Shown piece after piece: positions 21,722-30,382 of a DNA stretch of 64,000 nt. This DNA is from Kluyvera georgiana ATCC 51603 (GTDB taxonomy: Bacteria; Pseudomonadota; Gammaproteobacteria; Enterobacterales; Enterobacteriaceae), in contig NZ_LXEU01000081.1 of assembly GCF_001654985.1 (NCBI RefSeq), positions 1 through 64,000 of the forward strand, written 5' to 3'. The notes beneath the pieces were generated by a model. The model was not told where the DNA came from. It searched no databases and saw only the letters and a list, made by a program, of their open reading frames with translations. The number at the start of each line of letters is the position of its first letter. Positions within the stretch are counted from its first letter, which is position 1. The position numbers were made by a program, and so were the translations under genes.

Positions 21722-22894
21722 ATGATGACAATTCGACATACTGACGTTGCCGTTATCGGCGGTGGGATGGTCGGCGGCGCGCTAGCGTTAGGTCTGGCGC
21801 AGAATGGTTTTTCGGTTGTGGTGCTGGATAAAGCCCCACCTCCGGCATTTGATCCGACGGCTCAGCCGGACGTGCGCATTTCCGCCATCAGCGCCGCATC
21901 TGTGCAGCTGTTACGCAGTCTGGGCGTCTGGGACGCCGTACTGGCGATGCGTGCGCATCCTTGGCGGCGTCTTGAGACCTGGGAGTGGGAGACCGCGCAC
22001 GTGGTGTTTGATGCCGCCGAGCTGAAGCTGCCAAACCTTGGCTATATGGTCGAGAACAATGTTTTACAGCTGGCGCTGTGGCAGGCGCTGGAGGCGCATC
22101 CGCAGGTCACGCTGCTGCACGGCAGTGCGTTAAACGAAATACACGGCCAGCATCTGCATCTGGCGGATGACACTGAGATTGTTGCTCGTCTGGTGGTCGG
22201 TGCCGACGGGGCGCAGTCGCAGGTGCGGCAACTGGCGGGTATTGGCGTGCACGGCTGGCAGTATCCACAATCCTGTATGCTGATTACCGTCAAGTCCGAA
22301 AACGAACCGGGTGACAGCACCTGGCAGCAATTTACACCAACCGGGCCGCGCGCCTTTTTACCGCTTTACGATAACTGGGCCTCATTGGTGTGGTACGACA
22401 CGCCGGCACGAATTCGTCAGCTTCAGTCGCTGACGATGGCGCAGCTCCAGCGGGAAATCATTGCGCATTTTCCGGAACGTTCAGGAAAAGTTACCCCGGT
22501 TGCTGCGGCGGCATTTCCGCTCACCCGTCGGCATGCGCAGCACTATGTTCAGGCCGGGCTGGTGCTGGTAGGCGACGCCGCGCATACCATTCATCCGCTG
22601 GCGGGGCAGGGCGTGAATCTGGGTTACCGTGACGTTGATGCTTTGCTGGATGTTCTGACAAACGCACGTAGCGTCGGCGAAGACTGGGCTAGCCTGCAGG
22701 TGCTGCAACGCTATCAGTCCCGTCGACGCGTGGATAATCTGCTGATGCAAAGCGGCATGGATCTGTTCTACGCCGGTTTCAGCAACGATCTCGGCCCGCT
22801 GCGAGTTTTGCGTAATGTGGGATTAATGGCGGCACAGCGGGCGGGCGTATTGAAACGTCAGGCGCTGAAGTACGCGCTGGGGTTGTCGTTGTAG
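21722..22894 (+). CDS. ubiF: 2-octaprenyl-3-methyl-6-methoxy-1,4-benzoquinol hydroxylase UbiF
   Basis: UbiF hydroxylates C6 of the ubiquinone precursor ring. The 390-residue flavoprotein has the N-terminal FAD dinucleotide fold AVIGGGMVGGALALG, RISAISAASV near residue 53, and GDAAHTIHPLAGQGVNLG near residue 285. Two adjacent ATGs follow AAGGA; the first has the better spacing. It is divergent from miaB, and its 3' end faces the tRNA operon across a REP element. Confidence 0.95.
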   Translation: MMTIRHTDVAVIGGGMVGGALALGLAQNGFSVVVLDKAPPPAFDPTAQPDVRISAISAASVQLLRSLGVWDAVLAMRAHPWRRLETWEWETAHVVFDAAELKLPNLGYMVENNVLQLALWQALEAHPQVTLLHGSALNEIHGQHLHLADDTEIVARLVVGADGAQSQVRQLAGIGVHGWQYPQSCMLITVKSENEPGDSTWQQFTPTGPRAFLPLYDNWASLVWYDTPARIRQLQSLTMAQLQREIIAHFPERSGKVTPVAAAAFPLTRRHAQHYVQAGLVLVGDAAHTIHPLAGQGVNLGYRDVDALLDVLTNARSVGEDWASLQVLQRYQSRRRVDNLLMQSGMDLFYAGFSNDLGPLRVLRNVGLMAAQRAGVLKRQALKYALGLSL

Positions 22895-22956
22895 TCCGGA
22901 TAAGGCAGCGCTGCCATCCGGCACGCTGCCTGATGGCGCTTTGCTTATCAGACCGA
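22895..22956. repeat. REP pair after ubiF
   Basis: REP-like units (GTCCGGATAAGGC with GCCATCCGGC, then GCCTGATGGCGC with GCTTATCAGAC) begin at the ubiF stop codon and lie between convergent transcripts. Confidence 0.85.
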
Positions 22957-22974
22957 CGAGATTCTGGAAGGGGC

Positions 22975-23007
22975 AAAAACAAAAAAAGCTCGCCGAAGCG
23001 AGCTTTA
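22975..23007 (-). terminator. Terminator of the tRNA operon
   Basis: On the minus strand AAGCTCGC-TTCG-GCGAGCTT is followed by TTTTTTTGTTTTTG. It is a textbook intrinsic terminator with a UUCG tetraloop, directly after the last tRNA-Gln. Confidence 0.95.
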
Positions 23008-23012
23008 AAATT

Positions 23013-23087
23013 TGGCTGGGGTACGAGGATTCGAACCTCGGAATGCCGGAATCAGAATCCGGTGCCTTACCGCTTGGCGATACCCCA
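23013..23087 (-). tRNA. glnX: tRNA-Gln (CTG), seventh gene of operon
   Basis: 75-nt cloverleaf with encoded 3' CCA. The anticodon loop reads TTCTGAT, giving CTG. It is identical in sequence to the neighbouring copy upstream in the operon. Confidence 0.97.
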
Positions 23088-23123
23088 ACGGGTGCATTCA
23101 CTGATGTGAACGACTTTTAAAAT

Positions 23124-23198
23124 TGGCTGGGGTACGAGGATTCGAACCTCGGAATGCCGGAATCAGAATCCGGTGCCTTACCGCTTGGCGATACCCCA
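23124..23198 (-). tRNA. glnV: tRNA-Gln (CTG), sixth gene of operon
   Basis: 75-nt tRNA with encoded CCA and anticodon CTG. It is base-for-base identical to the copy 36 bases downstream. In E. coli the amber suppressor supE arises in this gene. Confidence 0.97.
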
Positions 23199-23243
23199 AC
23201 AAATTGTTTTTGGATAACCGGGTAAACCCGGCACTCCGGAATA

Positions 23244-23320
23244 TGGTGGCTACGACGGGATTCGAACCTGTGACCCCATCATTATGAGTGATGTGCTCTA
23301 ACCAACTGAGCTACGTAGCC
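23244..23320 (-). tRNA. metU: tRNA-Met elongator (CAT), fifth gene of operon
   Basis: 77-nt tRNA beginning GGCTACGTAG with encoded CCA and anticodon loop CTCATAA. The A1-U72-type G:C acceptor end and sequence mark it as elongator, not initiator. Confidence 0.97.
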
Positions 23321-23336
23321 AGATTGTTTTCTTCGA

Positions 23337-23411
23337 TGGCTGGGGTACCTGGATTCGAACCAGGGAATGCCGGTATCAAAAACCGGTGCCTTACCGCTTG
23401 GCGATACCCCA
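23337..23411 (-). tRNA. glnW: tRNA-Gln (TTG), fourth gene of operon
   Basis: 75-nt tRNA with encoded CCA. The anticodon loop TTTTGAT gives TTG. It is identical to the next copy. It differs from the CTG isoacceptors in the anticodon and T stems. Confidence 0.97.
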
Positions 23412-23447
23412 ATACCGTCGCGGTGAACCGCAAATATCGAAGAAAAA

Positions 23448-23522
23448 TGGCTGGGGTACCTGGATTCGAACCAGGGAATGCCGGTATCAAAAACCGGTGC
23501 CTTACCGCTTGGCGATACCCCA
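23448..23522 (-). tRNA. glnU: tRNA-Gln (TTG), third gene of operon
   Basis: 75-nt tRNA with encoded CCA and anticodon TTG, a duplicate of the fourth gene. Confidence 0.97.
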
Positions 23523-23545
23523 TCCGTGCAACGCTTACTGGTGAA

Positions 23546-23630
23546 TGGTGCGGGAGGCGAGACTTGAACTCGCACACCTTGCGGCGCCAGAACCTAAATC
23601 TGGTGCGTCTACCAATTTCGCCACTCCCGC
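23546..23630 (-). tRNA. leuW: tRNA-Leu (TAG), second gene of operon
   Basis: 85-nt class II tRNA with long variable arm, encoded CCA and anticodon loop TTTAGGT, giving TAG. Confidence 0.97.
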
Positions 23631-23639
23631 AAAAAAAGA

Positions 23640-23716
23640 TGGTGGCTACGACGGGATTCGAACCTGTGACCCCATCATTATGAGTGATGTGCTCTAACCA
23701 ACTGAGCTACGTAGCC
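23640..23716 (-). tRNA. metT: tRNA-Met elongator (CAT), first gene of operon
   Basis: 77-nt tRNA identical to the fifth gene, with encoded CCA and anticodon CAT. It is the first gene after the operon promoter. Confidence 0.97.
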
Positions 23717-23755
23717 ATCTTTTTTTCGCGTTACCTTATCGGCGTTGCGGGGCGC

Positions 23756-23784
23756 ATTATGCGTATTGAGCCCTGGACCGTCAA
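23756..23784 (-). promoter_or_regulatory. Promoter of the metT-glnX tRNA operon
   Basis: Minus-strand TTGACG and CATAAT are separated by exactly 17 bases. They are followed by a GC-rich discriminator (GCGCCCCGC), as in stringently controlled stable RNA promoters. It lies about 40 bases ahead of metT. Confidence 0.85.
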
Positions 23785-23988
23785 CACCTTTTTCAATGAA
23801 ATTCACCGGAATGTGACTGTTTGGTTAGGTTGCGAACAGCCTGGCGCATTATTCGGCAATTATTGGCTATTTACCGTTATCCCAAACGTAAAATAGACTC
23901 TTCGCAGTGCGTTGGCTAGTAGGTTCTGGCACCCGAATAAGAAATGACAGTTGTCACTGCAAACGTGGGTTTGCCGGCAGCAGAAAGG

Positions 23989-24022
23989 AGCAGGGCCCCA
24001 ATGTCACCATCGGGGCCCTGCT
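23989..24022 (-). terminator. Hairpin downstream of asnB
   Basis: An 11-bp perfect stem (AGCAGGGCCCC with GGGGCCCTGCT) lies 20 bases after the asnB stop. The following sequence CCTTTCTG has only a short U run, so it may stabilise the mRNA or terminate weakly. Confidence 0.6.
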
Positions 24023-24041
24023 ATTCAGATATCGTGTTTAC

Positions 24042-25706
24042 TTACTTATAGGCTGACTGATGCACGCCTACCGCACGGCCAGACGGATCGTCCATGGTTT
24101 TGAATGCTTCATCCCACTCAATGGCTTTTGCCGAAGAGCATGCCACGGACGGGCCGCCCGGTACGCATTCCGCAGCGCTCGGCACCGGGAACAGCTCTTC
24201 AAAGATTTCACGGTACAGGTAGCCTTCTTTTGAGCTCGGCGTGTTGTACGGGAAGCGGAAGTGCGCGGTTTCCAGCTGCTGATCGGTAACCTGTTTTGCC
24301 GCCACTTCTTTCAGCGTATCAATCCAGCTGTAGCCAACGCCGTCAGAGAACTGCTCTTTCTGGCGCCACGCAACGCTTGCCGGCAGATAGGATTCGAAGC
24401 ACTCGCGCAGCACGTGTTTTTCCATTTTTCCGTTGCCGCACATTTTGTCCTGCGGGTTGATGCGCATTGCCACGTCGAGGAATTTTTTATCCAGGAACGG
24501 TACACGCGCTTCCACGCCCCAGGCGGACATTGCTTTGTTGGCTCGGGCGCAGTCGTACATATGCAGAGCCTGCAGCTTACGTACGGTCTCTTCGTGCAGT
24601 TCTTTGGCGTTCGGCGCTTTATGGAAGTACAGGTAGCCGCCAAATACTTCATCGGAGCCTTCGCCCGATAGCACCATTTTGATGCCCATCGCTTTGATTT
24701 TACGTGACATCAGGTACATCGGCGTGGAGGCGCGGATGGTAGTCACATCATAGGTCTCGATATGGTAGATAACGTCACGAATGGCATCAAGGCCTTCCTG
24801 CACGGTGAAATGAATTTCATGGTGCACGGTGCCGAGGTGGTTAGCCACTTCCTGCGCGGCTTTCAGGTCAGGTGAACCTTCCAGACCGACGGCGAAAGAG
24901 TGCAGCTGTGGCCACCAGGCTTCAGAGCGTTCCTGATCTTCAACGCGACGGGCGGCGAATTTTTTGGTGATAGCCGAGATAACCGAAGAGTCCAGACCGC
25001 CGGAGAGCAGCACGCCGTATGGGACGTCGGACATCAGGTGGCTTTTCACGGACTCTTCCAGCGCCTGACGGAGCTCATTTTTGTCGGTAACGTTGTCTTT
25101 TACCGCGTCGTAATCGAACCAGTCACGCTGATAGTACTGGCGAATTTCGCCGTCTTTGCTCCACAGGTAGCTGCCTGCCGGGAACTCCTGAATGGTGCGA
25201 CAAACCGGGGTCAGCGCTTTCATTTCTGAGGCGACATAGAAGTTACCAAATTCATCATGACCCATATACAGCGGGATAATACCGATATGGTCGCGGCCAA
25301 TCAGATACGCGTCTTTTTCGCTATCATACAGCGCGAAGGCGAACATGCCCTGTAGATCGTCAAGGAACTCGGGGCCTTTCTCCTGGTACAGCGCGAGGAT
25401 AACTTCACAGTCAGATCCGGTCTGGAACTGATAGCGATCGGCATATTCAGCGCGCAGCGCCTGATGGTTGTAGATTTCACCGTTGACCGCCAGAGCGTGC
25501 GTTTTCTTTTCGTTATACAGCGGCTGTGCGCCGGCGTTCACGTCAACAATCGACAAACGTTCATGCGCAAGAATGGCTTTATCGCATGCGTAGATACCGG
25601 ACCAGTCCGGGCCACGATGGCGCATCAGGCGGGAGAGCTCAAGCGCTTTTTTACGCAGCTCGCCCGCGTCAGTTTTAATATCCAGTACACCAAAAATAGA
25701 ACACAT
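24042..25706 (-). CDS. asnB: Asparagine synthetase B, glutamine-hydrolysing
   Basis: AsnB makes asparagine from aspartate, ATP and glutamine. The 554-residue protein begins MCSIFGVLD, leaving Cys2 as the glutaminase nucleophile after Met removal. The class II amidotransferase domain covers about residues 2-185. The synthetase domain carries the PP-loop LLSGGLDSS near residue 233. It lies between the tRNA operon and the nag region as in E. coli. Confidence 0.97.
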   Translation of the reverse strand: MCSIFGVLDIKTDAGELRKKALELSRLMRHRGPDWSGIYACDKAILAHERLSIVDVNAGAQPLYNEKKTHALAVNGEIYNHQALRAEYADRYQFQTGSDCEVILALYQEKGPEFLDDLQGMFAFALYDSEKDAYLIGRDHIGIIPLYMGHDEFGNFYVASEMKALTPVCRTIQEFPAGSYLWSKDGEIRQYYQRDWFDYDAVKDNVTDKNELRQALEESVKSHLMSDVPYGVLLSGGLDSSVISAITKKFAARRVEDQERSEAWWPQLHSFAVGLEGSPDLKAAQEVANHLGTVHHEIHFTVQEGLDAIRDVIYHIETYDVTTIRASTPMYLMSRKIKAMGIKMVLSGEGSDEVFGGYLYFHKAPNAKELHEETVRKLQALHMYDCARANKAMSAWGVEARVPFLDKKFLDVAMRINPQDKMCGNGKMEKHVLRECFESYLPASVAWRQKEQFSDGVGYSWIDTLKEVAAKQVTDQQLETAHFRFPYNTPSSKEGYLYREIFEELFPVPSAAECVPGGPSVACSSAKAIEWDEAFKTMDDPSGRAVGVHQSAYK

Positions 25707-26006
25707 AGACTTCTCCGTTAACCCTGTTGTGCTGTGTTGTTGTGTGGCGCTGCGCTATCGCGTTGCCCTTGCATGACTAAAAAAATGCCGTAAAGGCGGG
25801 GTCGGCGCAAGGGTTTTTCCGCCTCAGAAAGAAAAAATGCAATGGGGCTTATGGAATACTAAAAAATACGTACGTCTATTCTTCTATTATTGATGAAATA
25901 TTATTTTTCATGCGTTATTTTTGAATAATCTTCTTTTTTGCCAGGCGGTAGGTAACGAGAATAGATTTCTCGTCCCGTGCAGAGGCAAAATCTGCACGGG
26001 GTGAGC
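25707..26006. other. asnB upstream region
   Basis: The part next to asnB is very AT-rich and should hold the minus-strand asnB promoter, although no clear -35/-10 pair stands out. The other end holds two tandem hairpins after the amidohydrolase gene. Confidence 0.6.
25955..26000 (-). terminator. Tandem hairpins after the amidohydrolase gene
   Basis: Just downstream of the stop, a 10-bp stem (CCCGTGCAGA/TCTGCACGGG) is followed by a 7-bp stem (ACGAGAA/TTCTCGT). No long U run follows, so the role as terminator is likely but unproven. Confidence 0.5.
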
Positions 26007-26915
26007 TCAGACGATGCCGAAAGGCCAGATCTGCTGGACCGTTTTGTAGAGAATTTGCTCGCGGTCTTTGGGGGTTAACCACGCCAGGTGATCGCGGTAG
26101 AGCGCGACCGCTTGCGCGTAGCTCAGTTTATTCAAACAGATTGGCCAGTCGGTACCCCACATCAGTCGCTGTGCCCCAAAGGCATCAAACACCTGCTTAA
26201 CCTGCTGCGCGGCATCAGGGTAGGGATAAGACTGCTGGGAGAGTGACCACATATGCGAAATTTTGACGTAGACCTGTGGATAACGCGCCAGCGCCAGCAG
26301 CTTGTTCAGCTCGTCAGGATGATTCAGCGGTGAATCAGCCATGTGGTCAATGACCACCGTCAGCTCCGGGTTTTGCTCAATCCAGGGAATAAGGTCGGGC
26401 ATTCGGCTGGGGGCGGCCAGAATGGTCATCGGTACTTTCAGGTCGGCGGCCTGTCGCCAGAGTGGTTTCATTAACGACCCACGGATCCAGTCGCCGTCAG
26501 CTTTATCAGAAGGACTCAACCTGACGCCGCGAAAACCTTCGTCGGTGGTCAGGCGGGCCAGATGTTCCGGTGCTGCCGGGTCTTCCGGGTTAACGCGGCA
26601 GATACCCTGGAATTTATCCGGATACTGCCGCAGAACGTCGGCCAGATAGCGATTATCCCAACGGTAGTGAATAACCTGTACGATCACCGTGCGTGCAACG
26701 CCGTTTGCGGCCATCAGTGAGAGCAGCATTTCGGCGGTGAAATCCTGCGGCGGCGCTTTGCGGTCCTTAGCGTAAGGATAGCGCGGGTCGGTTTTCCAGA
26801 CGTGCACGTGGGAATCAATCATGAGCGGTGAGGGCAGAGCGGCAAAGGCCGGGCGCAGCGCACAGGCGAGCGGCAGTGCGGCGCTGGCTGCAAGGAATTG
26901 ACGGCGGCTAAGCAT
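26007..26915 (-). CDS. Tat-signal amidohydrolase family protein (COG3618-like)
   Basis: A probable exported metal-dependent hydrolase of the amidohydrolase 2 (TIM-barrel lactonase-like) family. The substrate is unknown. The N-terminus MLSRRQFLAASAALPLACA has a twin-arginine motif and hydrophobic stretch ending AFA, so export through Tat is likely. The metal-site motifs are DSHVHVW (two His), VIDHMAD and MWGTDWP (Asp). I choose the ATG preceded by GGAGAAAAAC, giving 302 residues; a second ATG four codons upstream lacks a ribosome-binding site. E. coli K-12 has no gene here between asnB and nagD. It is transcribed alone. Confidence 0.82.
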   Translation of the reverse strand: MLSRRQFLAASAALPLACALRPAFAALPSPLMIDSHVHVWKTDPRYPYAKDRKAPPQDFTAEMLLSLMAANGVARTVIVQVIHYRWDNRYLADVLRQYPDKFQGICRVNPEDPAAPEHLARLTTDEGFRGVRLSPSDKADGDWIRGSLMKPLWRQAADLKVPMTILAAPSRMPDLIPWIEQNPELTVVIDHMADSPLNHPDELNKLLALARYPQVYVKISHMWSLSQQSYPYPDAAQQVKQVFDAFGAQRLMWGTDWPICLNKLSYAQAVALYRDHLAWLTPKDREQILYKTVQQIWPFGIV

Positions 26916-27125
26916 GTTTTTCTCCATTGCATCGGCCGTCTGAATCCCGGAGGCGTCAGAGTTGAGTTATTTGAGATTGGATGTGGACTCAGTGGGCAGA
27001 TGCGCTAGCTGACGAGCCACTATAAAACGCGAATGAGCGGGATGATTCAGACCGATGCCCAGGAAGACATCGGTTTCACTGTTAGAGTTAACAATGGGTT
27101 GTGAATAGCGTCACGGCGTGAGCCG

Positions 27126-27878
27126 CTAGATAATGTCGATTTCCGCAACTGACGGATAAATCCATGACGGACGGAACGGCATATTATCGATGTCATCAAC
27201 GGTGGAGACGCCAGAAAGAACCAGAATCGTTTCCAGACCTGCCTGGAAGCCGGCCAGAATATCCGTGCGCAGATTATCGCCGACGATCACCGTCTGCTCT
27301 GAATGCGCCTGCATTTTGTTAAGCGCGGCGCGGATGATCCACGGGCTGGGTTTGCCAACCACAAACGGCTTACGGCCTGAGATTTTTTCAATACCAGCGC
27401 AAAGTGCGCCACAGGCGGGGTAGTAGCCGCGACCGTGCGTATCCGGGTTGGTGGCGATGAAGCGTGCACCGTTAGCCACGAAGAATGCCGCCTTGTGCAT
27501 CATTTCCCAGTTGAACGAGCGAGTTTCACCCACGATAACGAAATCAGGATTGACGTCGGTAATGGTGAACCCGGCTTTATAGAGTTCGTGGATCAATGCG
27601 CCTTCGCCGACCACGTACGCTTTTTTTCCTTCCTGGCGACGCAGGAAATCGGCGGTTGCCATGGCAGAGGTATAAAACACGCTGTCGGGCACGTCGATAC
27701 CCGCAGTGGCGAAGCGGTTCGCCAAATCCTGACCCGTCTGTGAAGGGTAGTTAGTTAGACAGAGAAACGGCATACCTTTATCCAGTATGCGCGCGACGAA
27801 TTCTGCCGCACCCGGCACAGCGACGTTGTCGTGCATCAGCACGCCGTCAATATCACAGATTACATTCTGAATGGTCAT
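27126..27878 (-). CDS. nagD: Ribonucleotide monophosphatase NagD (UmpH)
   Basis: NagD is a HAD-superfamily phosphatase that dephosphorylates UMP, GMP and other nucleotides. The 250-residue protein matches E. coli. HAD motif I is ICDIDGVL at residues 7-14, and motif III/IV is VVGDNLRTDILAG near residue 200. The large C2 cap lies between. It follows nagC by 67 bases and is the distal gene of nagBACD, although its product is not needed for amino sugar breakdown. Confidence 0.96.
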   Translation of the reverse strand: MTIQNVICDIDGVLMHDNVAVPGAAEFVARILDKGMPFLCLTNYPSQTGQDLANRFATAGIDVPDSVFYTSAMATADFLRRQEGKKAYVVGEGALIHELYKAGFTITDVNPDFVIVGETRSFNWEMMHKAAFFVANGARFIATNPDTHGRGYYPACGALCAGIEKISGRKPFVVGKPSPWIIRAALNKMQAHSEQTVIVGDNLRTDILAGFQAGLETILVLSGVSTVDDIDNMPFRPSWIYPSVAEIDII

Positions 27879-27945
27879 GGACTACCTGGCGTTTATTTTA
27901 AAGAGGCGTAATTATACACGTTATCCCCGGCATTGCCTCTCAGGA

Positions 27946-29166
27946 CTAACCTTCCAACAAATGTTGCAGCAAAATCCCGTTCAGCATGGCGCGTTTAACC
28001 AGCGCAAAAGCGCCAATGGCGGAGCGATGGTCGAGCGTCGAGCGTACTACCGGCAGATTTTTACGAAACGCCTTCAGAACCTGAGTATTGATGCAACCTT
28101 CGATGGCGGGTAACAGCACGCGGTCAGCTTCGATGATCTCGCCGGCAATCACCACCTTTTGCGGATTAAACAGGTTGATGGCGATAGCAATTGTTTTACC
28201 GAGATGGCGGCCTACGTGTTCAATAACTTCGGTGGCCAGCGGATCGCCTTTGTTGGCCGCCTTACAGATGGTTTTGATGTGGCAATCGTCAAGCGTAATA
28301 CGGCTTTGGTAGCCCTGTTCAAGCAGATGGCGCACGCGCTGTTCAATGGCGGCATTGGCGGCCACGGTTTCCAGACAGCCGAAGTTGCCACAGTGGCAGC
28401 GCTCGCCGAGCGGATCGACCTGAATATGGCCGATTTCACCCACATTGCCATTACGGCCGATAAAAATACGCCCGTTAGAGATGATGCCCGCACCGGTACC
28501 GCGATGCACGCGCACCAGAATGGAGTCTTCACAGTCCTGGCTTGCACCAAAGTAGTGCTCTGCCAGCGCCAGGCTGCGGATGTCGTGACCGACAAAGCAG
28601 GTGACTTTAAAACGTTTTTCCAGTGCTTCCACCAGACGCCAGTTTTCGACTGGAATATGCGGCATATAGCGAATAATGCCGCTTTCCGGGTCGACAAGGC
28701 CCGGCAGAATCACTGAAATGGCGATCAGCTCGCGTATTTTACGCTGGCACGATTCAATAAAGGCGGCAATGGTATTGAGTAGCGCGTGTTCCAGCGTTTC
28801 CTGAGTGCGCTCCGGCAGCGGGTAATGTTCTTCAGCAACCGCCTTGCTGCTCAGGTCGTACAGCGTCAGGGTGGTGTCATGGCGGCCCAAACGGACGCCA
28901 ATCGCGTGGAAATTGCGGGTTTCGGTGACGATAGAAATGGCGCGGCGGCCCCCGGTGGAGGCCTGCTGATCGACTTCTTTGATCAGCCCGCGTTCAATAA
29001 GCTGACGCGTGATTTTGGTCACGCTGGCAGGGGCAAGCTGGCTCTGCTCGGCAATCTGAATACGTGAGATTGGCCCATGCTGGTCAATCAGGCGGTAAAC
29101 GGCCGCGCTGTTAAGCTGTTTTACGAGATCAACATTACCAATTTGAGCTTGTCCGCCTGATGTCAT
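27946..29166 (-). CDS. nagC: NagC, N-acetylglucosamine repressor (ROK family)
   Basis: NagC represses the nag and chiPQ genes and releases DNA on binding GlcNAc-6-phosphate. The 406-residue protein has an N-terminal winged helix-turn-helix (about residues 20-80, with LAPASVTKITRQLIERG). A ROK sugar-kinase-like domain follows, with the zinc motif CHCGNFGCLE near residue 258. Matching operator pairs are visible ahead of nagB/nagE and chiP in this window. It begins 8 bases after the nagA stop. Confidence 0.97.
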   Translation of the reverse strand: MTSGGQAQIGNVDLVKQLNSAAVYRLIDQHGPISRIQIAEQSQLAPASVTKITRQLIERGLIKEVDQQASTGGRRAISIVTETRNFHAIGVRLGRHDTTLTLYDLSSKAVAEEHYPLPERTQETLEHALLNTIAAFIESCQRKIRELIAISVILPGLVDPESGIIRYMPHIPVENWRLVEALEKRFKVTCFVGHDIRSLALAEHYFGASQDCEDSILVRVHRGTGAGIISNGRIFIGRNGNVGEIGHIQVDPLGERCHCGNFGCLETVAANAAIEQRVRHLLEQGYQSRITLDDCHIKTICKAANKGDPLATEVIEHVGRHLGKTIAIAINLFNPQKVVIAGEIIEADRVLLPAIEGCINTQVLKAFRKNLPVVRSTLDHRSAIGAFALVKRAMLNGILLQHLLEG

Positions 29167-29174
29167 ACTTTCTC

Positions 29175-30323
29175 TTACTCAGTAACGACCTCGTCGCCAT
29201 TAACGATGGTCTTGATGATTTTAAAGTCGTGGGTGAATGCGGTCAGGTTCGCCACTTTACCCGGGGCAATGCTGCCGAGGTGCTTTTCAACACCGATCGC
29301 GCGAGCAGGGTAGAGCGTTGCCATGCGCAGCACTTCATCCAGCGCAATGTTAGCGTGCTCGACCAGGTTGCGGACCCCTTCGATCATCGTCAGCGATGAA
29401 CCGCTCAAGGTGCCGTTTTCGTCTACGCAGAGACCATTGCGGTAGTATATTGTTTTACCAGCAAAAATGAACCGATCAATATTGGCGCCTGCCGGTGCGG
29501 TGGCGTCGGTGACCAGGCACAGCTTATCGCCTTTCAGGCGTTTGGCGTTACGGATATTGATGTAGTCCACGTGCAGGCCATCAGCAATGATACCGCAGTA
29601 GATTTCATTCGCATCGAGAATCGCGCCGGTCAGGCCAGGTTCACGGCCAGACATATAAGGCATGGCATTAAACAGGTGCGTGGCAAAGGTGATACCCGCG
29701 CGGAAACCGATGCGCGCTTCTTTCGCCGTGGCGTTAGAGTGCCCGGCGGAAACCACGATACCGGCGTTAGCCAGCGCGGTAATCACTTCCGGTGCGACCA
29801 TCTCTGGCGCCAGGGTCACTTTGGTGATCACATCAGCATTGTCGCAGAGGAACTGCACCAGTTCGTGATCCGGCTTGCGCACAAATTCCGGGTTGTGGGT
29901 GCCTTTTTTCACCAGGTTTAGCCACGGGCCTTCGAGGTGCAGACCCAGCGCCTGGTTCGGATGTTTAGCCAGATATTCACGCATCACACGTACGCCCTGT
30001 TTCATCAGGTCGTCGCTGGTGGTAATCAGCGTTGGCAGGAAGCTGGTGCAGCCAGATTTCTCATTGGCTTTTTGCATAATTTCCAGCGTTTCAACGGTCA
30101 CCGCTTCGGCAGTATCGTTGAACTGTACGCCGCCGCAGCCGTTAAGCTGAACGTCAATAAAACCAGGGGCGAGAATGGCGCCATTCACGGAACGCTGTTC
30201 GACGTTCGCTGGTACATCAGCCAGTGGGCAAATACGTTCAATAAGGCCATTGGCGACGATAATCGCATGGTCATCCAGAATTTCGTGACCGGTAAAGATC
30301 CGGCCATGGGTTAATGCATACAT
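29175..30323 (-). CDS. nagA: N-acetylglucosamine-6-phosphate deacetylase
   Basis: NagA removes acetate from GlcNAc-6-phosphate to give GlcN-6-phosphate. The 382-residue amidohydrolase matches E. coli. Metal and substrate motifs are HLEGPW (Glu, near residue 129), [20 protein letters not shown] and the catalytic Asp in VTDATAPAG near residue 273. It lies between nagB and nagC, with a perfect hairpin in the nagB-nagA gap. Confidence 0.97.
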   Translation of the reverse strand: MYALTHGRIFTGHEILDDHAIIVANGLIERICPLADVPANVEQRSVNGAILAPGFIDVQLNGCGGVQFNDTAEAVTVETLEIMQKANEKSGCTSFLPTLITTSDDLMKQGVRVMREYLAKHPNQALGLHLEGPWLNLVKKGTHNPEFVRKPDHELVQFLCDNADVITKVTLAPEMVAPEVITALANAGIVVSAGHSNATAKEARIGFRAGITFATHLFNAMPYMSGREPGLTGAILDANEIYCGIIADGLHVDYINIRNAKRLKGDKLCLVTDATAPAGANIDRFIFAGKTIYYRNGLCVDENGTLSGSSLTMIEGVRNLVEHANIALDEVLRMATLYPARAIGVEKHLGSIAPGKVANLTAFTHDFKIIKTIVNGDEVVTE

Positions 30324-30350
30324 TACGACCCCCGGTGTTCAAAAAATGTT

Positions 30351-30372
30351 GTCCCACGCCGCGGCGTGGGAC
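30351..30372 (-). promoter_or_regulatory. Perfect palindromic hairpin between nagB and nagA
   Basis: GTCCCACGCCG and its exact complement form an uninterrupted 22-base inverted repeat in the 59-base intercistronic gap. On the minus strand a TTTTTT run follows after 4-5 bases. It could act as a partial terminator or RNA-stability element setting NagB and NagA levels. Confidence 0.6.
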
Positions 30373-30382
30373 GGGTAAGACA

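Larger units (their letters stand above)
23717..24041. other. tRNA operon promoter region and asnB 3' region, no protein gene
   Basis: The interval holds the tRNA promoter and leader next to metT, and a GC-rich hairpin near the asnB stop. Nothing else is recognisable between them. Confidence 0.7.

Noticed and set aside
23282-23683. Reading frames across the tRNA cluster on both strands
   Set aside because: They translate tRNA genes. The repeated FESRYPS/GFEPGNAG peptides are tRNA T-arm sequences, a known annotation artefact.
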